DNA from: Paraburkholderia sp. UYCP14C
GTDB lineage: Bacteria; Pseudomonadota; Gammaproteobacteria; Burkholderiales; Burkholderiaceae
Direction of reading: 5' to 3'
Length of the DNA stretch: 37,447 bases
Assembly: GCF_004197395.1 (NCBI RefSeq)
Contig: NZ_SELS01000069.1
Span: 1-37,447, forward strand
Part shown: positions 16,887 to 25,516 of the stretch, one piece after another
Layout of the letters: each line of letters starts with the position of its first letter
Position numbering within the stretch: the stretch's first letter is position 1
The notes under the pieces: generated by a model
What the model was told of the DNA's origin: nothing
The model's input: the letters and a program-made list of their open reading frames with translations, nothing else
Databases searched by the model: none
Translations under genes and position numbers: made by a program

Positions 16887-19640
16887 TTACCTCACCACAT
16901 CATTGCGCAAGGCCGCGCCCTCCTGCTGCGAAGTCACGAATCCTCTCAATGCAGGAGTGAGTCGGAACACGAGCTTCTCGATCTCCACTACGAGGAAGAA
17001 CAGGATGCCACCGGCAATGAGCCACAGCCACGCGGACAAGGGCAGAGACTCGGTGTGGAAAATGGCATGGAACGGGAACGTATAGGTGAACAGAAGCTGC
17101 AACACCACGACGCCGGCTATTCCGTACCAGAGATAGCGATTGCCCATATGGGCGCGCACGGACAGCGACGAATCGAGCAGATACCGGATGTTGAGCAGAT
17201 AGAACACCTGGCCCAGCGTGATGGCGTTGACCGCGGCCGTGCGCGCCATCTCATCCGACGCCCCGTGTCCCTTCATCCAGAAGAAGGTCGATAGCGTATA
17301 AATCACGAGCGCGACGCCGACGAACAGGATGCGCCAGATGCCGAAGCGCGTGACGATCGGCCGGTCGATAGCGCGTGGCGAGCGGCGCATCACGTCTTCC
17401 TCGTGCGGCTCGAACGAAACGGTCAGGCCGAGCGCAACGGAAGTCACCATGTTGACCCACAGGATCTGCGGCGCCGTGATCGGCAGCGTGAAGGCGAACA
17501 GGATCGCCACCGCGATCACCGCGCCTTGCGCGACGTTGGTCGGCAGCATGAACAGCATCGCCTTCTCGATGTTGTTGTAGACCGTGCGGCCCTCCTTCAC
17601 CGCCGCGGAGATCGACGCGAAATTGTCGTCGGCGAGGATCATCCCCGCCGCCTCTTTCGTCACCTCGGTGCCCTTGATCCCCATCGCGACACCGATGTCC
17701 GCCTTCTTGAGGGCCGGCGCATCGTTGACGCCGTCGCCCGTCATCGCGACGATCTGCCGGTTCGCCTGGATCGCCTTGACGAGCCGCAGCTTGTGTTCGG
17801 GACTCGCGCGCGCGAACACGTCGACGCCGCGCACGCATTCCTGCAGCGCCGCATCGTTCATCGCCTCGATCTCGGTGCCGGACACGGCGGTCTTGCCGTC
17901 GCCGATGCCCAGCATTCGTGCGATGGCCGCCGCGGTGATCTTGTGATCGCCCGTGATCATCGTCACGCGGATGCCTCCGCCGTGGCATTCGCGCACGGCT
18001 TCGATCGCCTCTTTGCGCGGCGGGTCCATCAAGCCCACGAGGCCGAGCAGTACAAGGGTACGCGGCAGATCCTGCGGCCCGAGGCCGCCGGTACGCAAAC
18101 CCGGATCCGACAGCCACGCGAGTCCGAGCACGCGCTCACCTTGCGCGGCGAGCCGGTCGCCTTCCCTTGCGAAATGCTCGCGATCGAGCGGCGCCGCGCC
18201 TTGCGCCGTCTGCTGCCGGTCGCAGTGGTCCAGGATCACCTCTGGCGCGCCCTTCACCAGCAGCATCTCGCCGTCCGCCGCACGGTTCAATGTCGCCATG
18301 AACTTGTGCTCGGACTCGAACGGAATCGCGTCGATCCGCGGCGCGGCGGCTGTCTCGGCGGCACGGTCCATGCCCAGCTTGGAAGCGAACGGATAGAGCG
18401 CGCCCTCGGTCGGGTCACCCTCCACTTTCCATTTTCCGTCTTCCTCGAAGAGCTCGGCGTCGTTGCACAACAGCGACACGCGGCCCATCAGCTTGAGAAC
18501 GTCCGGCGCGGTGTCGAGCGGCTTGCCATCGGCGCTGACCTGTCCCTCGCTAGCGTAACCGTCGCCCGTCACGGTATAGCCCCGTTCGGCCGTCACGGCG
18601 GAGGTGACCATCATTTCCATCAGGGTCAGCGTGCCCGTCTTGTCGGAGCAGATGCGCGAGACGGCGCCCAGCGTCTCGACCGCCGGCAAGCGGCGAATGA
18701 TCGCGTTGCGCTGGGCCATGCGCTGCACGCCGATCGCGAGCGTGATGGTGATGAGCGCCGGCAGGCCTTCCGGGATCACCGACACCGCGATCCCCACGAT
18801 GGCCTGGAACAGTTCGACGAAAGTCATGTGTCCGAGCCAGTGGCCCCAGGAGAAAAGCAGCACGCTGACCACGGCGATCACCGCCGTGATGACATAGCCG
18901 AACTTCTTGATCTGGCGCAGCAGAGGCGTTTCGAGCGCGCTGACTTCGGCAAGCATCTGGTTGATCCGGCCGAGTTCCGTCTGGCTTCCGGTCGCCACCA
19001 CGACGCCGGTTGCCCGGCCCGACAAGACCATCGTGCCGCAGAAAGCCATATTCTCGCGGTCGCCGACCGTGGCTTTGGCGGGTACCGGCGCGGTGCCCTT
19101 CTCGGCCGGAAGGGATTCCCCCGTGAGAGCCGCTTCTTCCGTGTGCAGGTTGCGGGCCTCGACGAGACGCATGTCCGCCGGGATTTTGTCGCCCGATTCC
19201 AGCAGCACGATGTCGCCGGGAACGAGTTCGTCGGCGGGGATCAAGCGAACCGCTCCTCCACGCATGACGCGCGCCTCGGCGGACAGCATGTTGCGAATCG
19301 AATCGAGCGCCTTCTCGGCACGTCCTTCCTGAATGAAGCCGAGCAGCGAGTTGAGGATGACGACAGCCAGAATGACCGAGCCGTCGAGCCAAAGCCCCAG
19401 CATGAACTTGACGAAACCGGCCGCGAGTAGCACGTAGATCAGAATGTTGTGAAGCTGCATCAGGAAGCGCACGACCGGCCCCCGCTTCTTGCCTTGCGGC
19501 AGGCGGTTCGGCCCATAGGTGGCGAGCCGCCCGGTCGCTTCCGCTGCATCGAGGCCCTGCGCGGGATCGACTTTGAACTGCCGTTCGATGTCACCGGCCG
19601 GTATCGCATGCCACGGCGTCGCGTTCTCAACTGAGCTCAT
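16887..19640 (-). CDS. P-type cation-transporting ATPase (type II, Ca2+/Na+ pump-like)
   Basis: A 917-residue E1-E2 ATPase of usual length. In order: an N-terminal cation-ATPase domain (10-75), helices M1-M2, the actuator domain with TGES at 173-176, M3-M4 with the ion-binding SVIPEGLPALIT (PEGLP 290-294), the phosphorylation motif DKTGTLT with D333, the nucleotide domain with KGAPE, then MITGDH and GDGVNDAPALKKADIG, and a C-terminal helix set M5-M10. PEGLP in M4 fits type IIA and related pumps for Ca2+, Na+ or Mn2+, not heavy-metal types. It sits 45 bases after the PPK2 gene on the same strand, with GAGACGAGG before its ATG, so the two probably form an operon. The transported ion is not decided by sequence. 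Confidence 0.95.
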   Translation of the reverse strand: MSSVENATPWHAIPAGDIERQFKVDPAQGLDAAEATGRLATYGPNRLPQGKKRGPVVRFLMQLHNILIYVLLAAGFVKFMLGLWLDGSVILAVVILNSLLGFIQEGRAEKALDSIRNMLSAEARVMRGGAVRLIPADELVPGDIVLLESGDKIPADMRLVEARNLHTEEAALTGESLPAEKGTAPVPAKATVGDRENMAFCGTMVLSGRATGVVVATGSQTELGRINQMLAEVSALETPLLRQIKKFGYVITAVIAVVSVLLFSWGHWLGHMTFVELFQAIVGIAVSVIPEGLPALITITLAIGVQRMAQRNAIIRRLPAVETLGAVSRICSDKTGTLTLMEMMVTSAVTAERGYTVTGDGYASEGQVSADGKPLDTAPDVLKLMGRVSLLCNDAELFEEDGKWKVEGDPTEGALYPFASKLGMDRAAETAAAPRIDAIPFESEHKFMATLNRAADGEMLLVKGAPEVILDHCDRQQTAQGAAPLDREHFAREGDRLAAQGERVLGLAWLSDPGLRTGGLGPQDLPRTLVLLGLVGLMDPPRKEAIEAVRECHGGGIRVTMITGDHKITAAAIARMLGIGDGKTAVSGTEIEAMNDAALQECVRGVDVFARASPEHKLRLVKAIQANRQIVAMTGDGVNDAPALKKADIGVAMGIKGTEVTKEAAGMILADDNFASISAAVKEGRTVYNNIEKAMLFMLPTNVAQGAVIAVAILFAFTLPITAPQILWVNMVTSVALGLTVSFEPHEEDVMRRSPRAIDRPIVTRFGIWRILFVGVALVIYTLSTFFWMKGHGASDEMARTAAVNAITLGQVFYLLNIRYLLDSSLSVRAHMGNRYLWYGIAGVVVLQLLFTYTFPFHAIFHTESLPLSAWLWLIAGGILFFLVVEIEKLVFRLTPALRGFVTSQQEGAALRNDVVR

Positions 19641-19685
19641 CCTCGTCTCTCCCGGTTCCAGTGATTTCGGGTCAGGGGGCCGCTC

Positions 19686-20633
19686 TCAATGGTCTGGAAC
19701 GTCCCCGGGTTGATCGGGTCCCGGCGCTTGCACCACTTCAGCGTCGAGTTCCTGCCTCGCCGCGGCGAGATCCTTCATCTGCTCCTGGGTGGCTTTCGGA
19801 TATTCGAGGTCGAGCTTCTCGACGGCCTCGACGATCGCGGCCGCGACGATCAGGCGCGTGAAAGGTTTGTTGTCGGCGGGCACGACGTACCACGGAGCCG
19901 CTTCGGAAGCCGTTGCGCGGATGGCCTCTTCATACGCGTGCATATAGTCGTTCCAGTAGCGACGTTCGCGAACGTCGGCTGCGGAAAACTTCCAGTGCTT
20001 GTCGGGATTGTCGAGGCGATCCATGAAGCGCTTCTTCTGCTCCCCGTACGACAGGTTCAGATAGAACTTGAGAATGAGCACGCCCTGGCGCGTCAGATAG
20101 TCCTCGAACCGCGCGATGTCGGCGAGACGCTCGTCCCAGATGTTGCTGCCGCCCCGTGCCGGCGGGATCTTCTGCGCATGCAGCAGATGCTGATGCACGC
20201 GCACCACCAGCACCTCTTCATAGTACGAGCGGTTGAAAATGCCGATGTGCCCGCGTTCGGGCACTTTCCTCGCATAGCGCCAAAGGAAGTCGTGGGAGAG
20301 TTCCTCGTCCGACGGCTGCTTGAACGAGACGACATCGCAGCCCTGCGGATTGACGCGCGACATCACGTGCTTGATCGTCCCATCCTTGCCCGCGGCGTCC
20401 ATGGCCTGGAACACCAGCAGCACGGACCAGGAATCCTGCGCGTAAAGGATCTCCTGCTCCATCGCGAGCCATTTCGAACCGCGCTGGAGCAGTTGCTGCG
20501 CCTCTTGCTTATGCATTTTGAGTCCCAGTGTTTCGCCGGGATCAAAATTCTTCAGCAGGAAATCGGTGCCGCTGGTGACGCGAAACGGATCGGTGTATGT
20601 CCTCAGCGCGTCGAGTATTTCTGTGCGAACCAT
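19686..20633 (-). CDS. ppk2: PPK2-family polyphosphate kinase / polyphosphate:nucleotide phosphotransferase
   Basis: A 315-residue PPK2 enzyme that moves phosphate between polyphosphate and nucleotides. The Walker A region FQAMDAAGKDGTIKHV (75-90) and Walker B region HIGIFNRSYYEEVLVVRVH (129-147) are intact, and WKFSAADVRERRYWNDY matches the lid and following helix of the family. Length is that of single-domain PPK2 enzymes. The ATG at 20633 has GGAGAAAGAG just upstream; an in-frame extension to 20798 looks non-coding. It precedes the P-type ATPase, so polyphosphate-derived nucleotide supply and ion pumping may be co-regulated. A 14-bp palindrome lies 20 bases upstream of the start. Confidence 0.93.
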   Translation of the reverse strand: MVRTEILDALRTYTDPFRVTSGTDFLLKNFDPGETLGLKMHKQEAQQLLQRGSKWLAMEQEILYAQDSWSVLLVFQAMDAAGKDGTIKHVMSRVNPQGCDVVSFKQPSDEELSHDFLWRYARKVPERGHIGIFNRSYYEEVLVVRVHQHLLHAQKIPPARGGSNIWDERLADIARFEDYLTRQGVLILKFYLNLSYGEQKKRFMDRLDNPDKHWKFSAADVRERRYWNDYMHAYEEAIRATASEAAPWYVVPADNKPFTRLIVAAAIVEAVEKLDLEYPKATQEQMKDLAAARQELDAEVVQAPGPDQPGDVPDH

Positions 20634-20653
20634 CGCTCTTTCTCCACGGCATC

Positions 20654-20667
20654 TGCAACCGGTTGCA
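20654..20667. promoter_or_regulatory. perfect 14-bp palindrome, candidate LacI-type operator
   Basis: TGCAACCGGTTGCA is a perfect palindrome with a central CG, the form bound by many LacI/GalR-family repressors. It is 20 bases upstream of the PPK2 start codon, where binding would block transcription or initiation. No LacI-family gene is in the window. Confidence 0.45.
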
Positions 20668-20924
20668 CGATTCGCGGATTGTCGTCCGGGCCACCGGAGC
20701 ACAGCGCGTCTGGCTTCAGGCGCCTCGCGCGGTGTTTCCCGGACGCGCAGCATCGCTACCGCGGCCGTACCGTTCACGACTGTTTGATAATAGGTCACAC
20801 AAACAGAAACGGGCCGATCTACGACGACGATTCGCGCCGCCCTGCCTTAACCACGCCGTCAGACGACAGGCATCACCTGTGCTGATATTCCACTCAAATC
20901 CTCGAACGTCGCCAGGCGTGCGGT

Positions 20925-21180
20925 CTACTCCAGCGTCACGCCAATCGATTCGTTGCCCTGACACGCATAGCCAGGCAGCGCGCGCAACGCATCAGCCGTC
21001 GCCTCGGCTTCCGCCTTCAGCCATTCGATGAACATCTGCGTACAACGACGCGGCTCGGCGACCACCGCGTGATAAGCCGCGCCGCAATCATCGAGCACCG
21101 GATACGGCGCGACGAGCCGACCGCTCTGCAATTCGTGCAACGCGAGCGCCGGCGAACTGACGACGATACCGACGCCCTCG
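20925..21180 (-). pseudogene. C-terminal fragment of a LysR-type regulator
   Basis: The frame ending at 20925 encodes GVGIVVSSPALALHELQSGR and then LVAPYPVLDDCGAAYHAVV, with MFIEWLKAEAE near the end, the last ~80 residues of a LysR effector-binding domain of the GcvA type. Upstream of about 21180 the frame no longer resembles LysR; the DNA-binding domain is gone. The break is exactly where the MFS fragment on the other strand begins. Confidence 0.75.
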
Positions 21181-21431
21181 GCATGAGCTGGGCGCTCGGC
21201 ATCGGCCGCATCGGCTCCGTGGTGGGTTCGATGGCGGGTGGTTACCTGCTGGGCTTGCACTGGACGGCAAGCGAGATGTTGACGCTGATGGCCGCCGTGT
21301 TGGTTATCGCCACGCTGGGCGCGCCACTGCTCACGCCGTTGATGCGGCATGCCGCTCTGGCTTCGGCCGGCAGCGTCGCGAGCGAGCGGGAACATGCGGC
21401 GCTGGCCGCGGGAACGGGTCGCGTCGACTGA
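21178..21431 (+). pseudogene. C-terminal fragment of an MFS transporter
   Basis: About 84 residues: LGMSWALGIGRIGSVVGSMA, GGYLLGLHW, a long hydrophobic helix and a polar tail ending at TGA 21431. This corresponds to the last two or three helices of an MFS permease, most like aromatic-acid:H+ symporters, where GWALGIGRIG is a recurrent motif. There is no start codon or N-terminal region. It points away from the LysR fragment, so both genes lost their 5' parts in one deletion. Confidence 0.75.
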
Positions 21432-21493
21432 TGCGAAAGCGGCACCGCCGAAGAACGGGGGCGCCGCCGTTTGAAGCGCTGGAAGGAATCGAC

Positions 21494-22594
21494 CTAGCCC
21501 GGCGCCCTGCCCAACACCTGCGAATCCGACGACGCCGCCGTCGTCGACGTCTCGTCACGCCCGTGCCCATGCCCGGTCGTCGTGACCGCATTGGTGCCGC
21601 CGGGCCGACGCACCGACTTCGCGTGCCGCTCGATCAACCGCTGCAGCAAACAGAACGCGCACAGCAGCGCGCCGATCACGATCCGCGTCCACCACGAACT
21701 GAGCGTGCCGTCGAACGTGATCAGCGTCTGGATCGTGCCGAGAATGCCGACGCCGAACAGCGAGCCGACCACATAACCGACGCCGCCGGTCAGCAGCGTG
21801 CCGCCGATCACCGTCGCCGCAATCGCATCGAGCTCCATGCCCTGCCCTTGCAGTCCATAGCCCGACAGCACGTAGAACGTGAACACCGCGCCGCCGAGCG
21901 CCGAGCAGAAGCCGCTCAGCGCATACACGCCCACCCGCGTGCGCGCGACCGGCAGCCCCATCAGCAGCGCCGAGCGCGGGTTGCCGCCGACCGCATACAC
22001 GTTGCGTCCGAAGCGCGTGAAATGCGCGACATAGATCGCGGCCGCGAGCGTCGCGAGCGCGATCAGCACGTTCGCCGATACCGAACCGACGCCGAGACTG
22101 AGACGGAACGCGGAGATCGCCTTGAAGGTCGGATCGGTGATCGTGATCGACTGCGTCGTGATCAGAAAGCACAGGCCCCGCGCGAAGAACATCCCGGCCA
22201 GCGTCACGATGAACGCCTGCAGGCGGAAGTAATGAATCAGCGCGCCCTGCACCGCGCCGAACACCGTGCCCATCAACAGCACGATGGGGATGATCAGCCA
22301 CACCGACACATGCATGTGTTCGGACAGCACGGCTTCGACGATCGTCGTCAGCGCGACGATCGAGCCCACCGACAGATCGATGCCGCCCGACACGATCACG
22401 AACGTCATGCCGATCGCGACGATCAGCAGAAACGCGTTGTCGACGAGCAGATCGAGCAACACCTGCCACGAGAAGAAACCGGTGTACATCACCGAACCAA
22501 AGCCGAACAACGCGCAGAACAGCAGGATCGTCACCGCGATCGGCAGCGTGCGCGGATCGACCACGCGGGCGAGTGCTTCGAGAACGCGCGTCAT
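21494..22594 (-). CDS. yjfF: sugar ABC transporter permease (YjfF-like)
   Basis: A 366-residue inner-membrane permease of the branched-chain/ribose-type family with about nine or ten helices. FVIVSGGIDLSVGSIVALT is the hallmark of this family, and LDAIAATVIGGTLLTGGVG is the cytoplasmic loop that contacts the ATPase. Start ATG 22594 overlaps the stop of the preceding permease (ATGA), so the two are translationally coupled. The C-terminal tail (GHGHGRDETSTTAASS...) is polar and longer than needed for the fold. Gene order and similarity fit the E. coli galactofuranose importer; the second permease is YtfT. Confidence 0.9.
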   Translation of the reverse strand: MTRVLEALARVVDPRTLPIAVTILLFCALFGFGSVMYTGFFSWQVLLDLLVDNAFLLIVAIGMTFVIVSGGIDLSVGSIVALTTIVEAVLSEHMHVSVWLIIPIVLLMGTVFGAVQGALIHYFRLQAFIVTLAGMFFARGLCFLITTQSITITDPTFKAISAFRLSLGVGSVSANVLIALATLAAAIYVAHFTRFGRNVYAVGGNPRSALLMGLPVARTRVGVYALSGFCSALGGAVFTFYVLSGYGLQGQGMELDAIAATVIGGTLLTGGVGYVVGSLFGVGILGTIQTLITFDGTLSSWWTRIVIGALLCAFCLLQRLIERHAKSVRRPGGTNAVTTTGHGHGRDETSTTAASSDSQVLGRAPG

Positions 22595-23634
22595 CGTGCC
22601 ACCCCACGCGATTTGACGAGCGACGCACCGAACGACACCGCGAGCGCGCGTGCCGCCGGCGACTGAATCACACTGACCGCGAGCACGACGGCCGCCTTGA
22701 CGACGAGCGTAGCTTCCGGCGGCACGCCGATCGAATAGGTCGTGTACGTGAGCGTCTGAATGATCAGCGCGCCGAGCACCGTGCCCGCGAAACTGAAGCG
22801 GCCTCCAAGCAGCGAGGTGCCGCCGAGCGTCACGGCGAGAATCGCGTCGAGTTCGAGCAGCAGGCCCGCGTTGTTGCCGTCCGCGCTGCGCACGTTCGAG
22901 CTGATCAGGATGCCGGCCAGCGCCGCGGTCAAGCCCGAGAAGCTGTACACCGCGAACACGATCGCCTTCGAGCGCAAGCCGACGAGCCGGGTCGCAACCG
23001 GGTTCACGCCGATCGCGCGAATGAACAGGCCGAGCGCCGTGCCCTCCACCAGCGCGGCGGTCGCCAGCACGGCTACCGTCGCGATCCATACCGAGCACGG
23101 CACGCCGAGCCAGTAGCCGCCACCGACGAACAGATAGCCGGGCGCACCGATCGGAATGATCTGCCCAGCGGTCAGCAGTTGCGCGATGCCGCGGCCCGCG
23201 ACCATCAGGATCAGCGTCGCGATGATCGGCTGCATGCCGACGAACGCGACGAGCAGCCCGTTCCACATGCCGCTCAGGATGCCGACGACGAGTGCGGCCA
23301 GCAGCGCCTGCGCGATCAGCGCACCGCTCGGCACGGCCTGGGTCGCGAGTATCGTCGCGGCCGCGGCGCCCGCGATCGCGACCACCGCGCCGACCGAGAT
23401 GTCGATGCCGCGCGTCGCGATCACGAGCGTCATGCCGATCGCAACGAGCACGAGCGGCGCCGCGCGATTCAGGATGTCGATCGGCGCGCCGAACAGGTGG
23501 CCGTCGAGCGTGCGCAGCGCAAGAAAATGCGGATTGACCAGCAGGTTCAGACCGCACAGCAACACGAGCGTCACGCATGGCCACAGCAGCGGACGCTCGA
23601 CTCCGTCGCGCGCGAACCAGTTCGATAGCTTCAT
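22591..23634 (-). CDS. ytfT: sugar ABC transporter permease (YtfT-like)
   Basis: A 347-residue permease paralogous to its downstream neighbour, with VIATRGIDISVGAVVAIAG, LIAQALLAALVVG and the coupling-loop element LDAILAVTLGGTSLLGG. ATG 23634 overlaps the ATPase stop (ATGA at 23634-23631); a longer open frame extending upstream to 24126 is only a shadow of the ATPase gene. It should pair with the YjfF-like protein as a heterodimeric channel for a monosaccharide in the furanose form. The importer type is well supported; the exact sugar is inferred from the family. Confidence 0.9.
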   Translation of the reverse strand: MKLSNWFARDGVERPLLWPCVTLVLLCGLNLLVNPHFLALRTLDGHLFGAPIDILNRAAPLVLVAIGMTLVIATRGIDISVGAVVAIAGAAAATILATQAVPSGALIAQALLAALVVGILSGMWNGLLVAFVGMQPIIATLILMVAGRGIAQLLTAGQIIPIGAPGYLFVGGGYWLGVPCSVWIATVAVLATAALVEGTALGLFIRAIGVNPVATRLVGLRSKAIVFAVYSFSGLTAALAGILISSNVRSADGNNAGLLLELDAILAVTLGGTSLLGGRFSFAGTVLGALIIQTLTYTTYSIGVPPEATLVVKAAVVLAVSVIQSPAARALAVSFGASLVKSRGVAR

Positions 23635-25262
23635 TCGCCGCTCCCTGCGATCAGTCGGTAGATGTTGTCCTCGTTCGATGCCTTGCCGGCCACCTCGGCG
23701 ATCTTGCGGCGATCGCGCAGCACCGCGACGCGGTGGCTCACGCGCAGCACCTCGCTGATCTCCGACGAGATGAACAGGATGGACAGCCCGTTCGCGCACA
23801 ACGCGAGCAGCCGGTCCATGATGTCGAACTTCGCGGCGACGTCGATGCCGCGGGTCGGCTCGTCGAGGATCAGCAGTTTGGGATCGGTCGCGAGCCAGCG
23901 CGCGAGCAGCGCCTTTTGCTGGTTGCCGCCGGACAGCAACGCGATCGGCTGCTCGGCGTCGGCCGCCTTGATGCCGAGCCGCTCGATCCACAGATCGGCA
24001 AGCTCGCGCGCACGTTGCCGGCTGATCTTGCGCCACCAGCCACGTCGCGCCTGCAACGCGAGCATGATGTTTTCGCGGATCGACAGTTCGGCGACGATGC
24101 CTTCCTTCTTGCGGTCTTCCGCGCAATAGCCGATGCCGTGGCGCACCGCGTCGTGCGGCGTACGCAGCCGCACCGCGCGCCCTTCGACGAGGATCGTGCC
24201 GCTGTCCGCGCGATCCGCGCCGAACAGCAGCCGCGCGGTTTCGGTGCGCCCCGAGCCGAGCAGTCCCGCGAGGCCGAGAATCTTGCCGGCCCGCACTTCG
24301 AGATCGATCGGCTGCAAGGTGCCGCGGCGGCCGACACCGCGCAGTTCGATGAACGGCTGCGTCGGTGTGGCGTCGGTTGCGTCCGGGTGGTCCTGCTCGC
24401 TGTCCTGCAGATCGTCGGCGGCTTGCCCTTCATGCGCCGCTTCGCGCAGACGCGCGCTCATGCGCTCGTGGCCGACCATCTTCGCGACCAGTTGGTCCGC
24501 GGACAGATCGCGCGCGAGATATTCGCCTTCGCGCTCGCCGTTGCGCATCACCGTGATGCGATCGGAGATCGCATACGTCTGCTCGATGAAATGCGTGACG
24601 AACAGAATCGCGATGCCCGATTGCTTAAGATGCCGAAGGATTTTGAAAAGCTGCGCGACTTCGCTGTCGTCGAGGCTCGAAGTCGGCTCGTCGAGAATCA
24701 GCACGCGCGCATCGACGGACAACGCTCGCGCGATCGCGACCATCTGTTGCACGGCAATCGGATAGGCGTCGAGCGAGCGCGTGACGTCGAGCGACACGTC
24801 GAGGCGCGCGAGCGCTTCCTGCGCGCGCCGCTTGATGTCGGACCAGTCGATCGCGCCGAAGCGGCGCGGCTGCCGGCCCGCGAAGATGTTCTCCGCGACC
24901 GACAGATTCGGGCACAGGTTGACTTCCTGGTACAGCGTGCGCACGCCGGCCGCCTCGGCTTCCTGCGGCGACGCGAACGCGACCACCTCGCCGCCGAGTC
25001 GGATCGTGCCGGCGTCGGGTGAGAGTACGCCTGTGAGCACGTTGATCAACGTGGATTTGCCTGCGCCGTTCTGGCCCATCAGCGTATGGACCTCGCCGGG
25101 AAACAGGCGGAAGTCGACGTGTTGCAGCGCCTTCACACCCGGAAATGTCTTGCTGACGCCGGAGGTCGCCAGAATCGGTTCGCGCGCGCTCATGTCATTC
25201 TGTTGGCTTTGCGCGCCCGGCGGCTGGTCCGGCTGATTCGGTTCGGTAGCGGAATGGGTCAT
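23631..25262 (-). CDS. ytfR: sugar ABC transporter ATP-binding protein, two-domain (YtfR-like)
   Basis: A 543-residue fused ATPase with two nucleotide-binding domains. The first has Walker A GQNGAGKST, signature VQQMVAIARALS and Walker B VLILDEPTSSLD. The second has the degenerate Walker A GLLGSGRTET, signature SGGNQQKALLARWLA and LLILDEPTRGID. This asymmetry is normal for ribose/galactose-type importers. A low-complexity insert with acidic residues (about 247-280) separates the halves. ATG 25262 is chosen because GAGG lies five bases before it. The gene follows the binding protein after a 254-base gap holding two hairpins, and couples by ATGA overlap to ytfT. Confidence 0.93.
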   Translation of the reverse strand: MTHSATEPNQPDQPPGAQSQQNDMSAREPILATSGVSKTFPGVKALQHVDFRLFPGEVHTLMGQNGAGKSTLINVLTGVLSPDAGTIRLGGEVVAFASPQEAEAAGVRTLYQEVNLCPNLSVAENIFAGRQPRRFGAIDWSDIKRRAQEALARLDVSLDVTRSLDAYPIAVQQMVAIARALSVDARVLILDEPTSSLDDSEVAQLFKILRHLKQSGIAILFVTHFIEQTYAISDRITVMRNGEREGEYLARDLSADQLVAKMVGHERMSARLREAAHEGQAADDLQDSEQDHPDATDATPTQPFIELRGVGRRGTLQPIDLEVRAGKILGLAGLLGSGRTETARLLFGADRADSGTILVEGRAVRLRTPHDAVRHGIGYCAEDRKKEGIVAELSIRENIMLALQARRGWWRKISRQRARELADLWIERLGIKAADAEQPIALLSGGNQQKALLARWLATDPKLLILDEPTRGIDVAAKFDIMDRLLALCANGLSILFISSEISEVLRVSHRVAVLRDRRKIAEVAGKASNEDNIYRLIAGSGE

Positions 25263-25333
25263 GGACCTCGCTCGATCGGCTATGCATGGTTCGGCAGGCC
25301 CCAGCGGCATGCTCCCGCGGGCACATGCTCCTG

Positions 25334-25375
25334 AAAAGAGACCGCCCGCTGCATAAGAAAGCAGCCCGGGCGGTC
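25334..25375 (-). terminator. intercistronic terminator/attenuator between ytfQ and ytfR
   Basis: On the minus strand a GC-rich stem (9 + 4 bp with a two-base bulge; arms at 25363-25375 and 25340-25352) is followed by TCTCTTTT, the form of a Rho-independent terminator. It would cut transcription after the binding-protein gene and lower expression of the ATPase and permeases. Confidence 0.65.
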
Positions 25376-25468
25376 AGGCACCACTGGAGAAACCTGTTCG
25401 ATGCGTCCGTACTGCACATCTCCTTTGCGCCGTGGGCCGCGTTGGCCCCGGCGCCTGAACACCGCACC

Positions 25469-25501
25469 CGCCGCGGCACTCGCTAGAGCGGTGCCGCGGC
25501 G
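25469..25501 (-). repeat. strong hairpin just after the ytfQ stop
   Basis: CGCCGCGGCAC at 25469-25479 is perfectly complementary to GTGCCGCGGCG at 25491-25501, and the loop itself contains CGCT/AGCG. It starts 15 bases past the ytfQ stop with no T-tract, so it fits an mRNA-stabilising stem that protects the binding-protein message from 3' decay better than a terminator. Confidence 0.6.
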
Positions 25502-25516
25502 ACGTTGCGCGCCGCG

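Noticed and set aside
17403-19430. 675-residue plus-strand ORF
   Set aside because: Antisense to the P-type ATPase; Arg/His/Asp-rich composition typical of a GC-rich shadow frame and no motifs.
22595-23584. N-terminal extension making a 696-residue yjfF product
   Set aside because: The extension is the wrong frame of ytfT; the family start and ATGA overlap at 22594 fit much better.
23577-25022. 481-residue plus-strand ORF opposite ytfR
   Set aside because: Shadow of the ATPase gene, which has complete Walker and signature motifs on the other strand.
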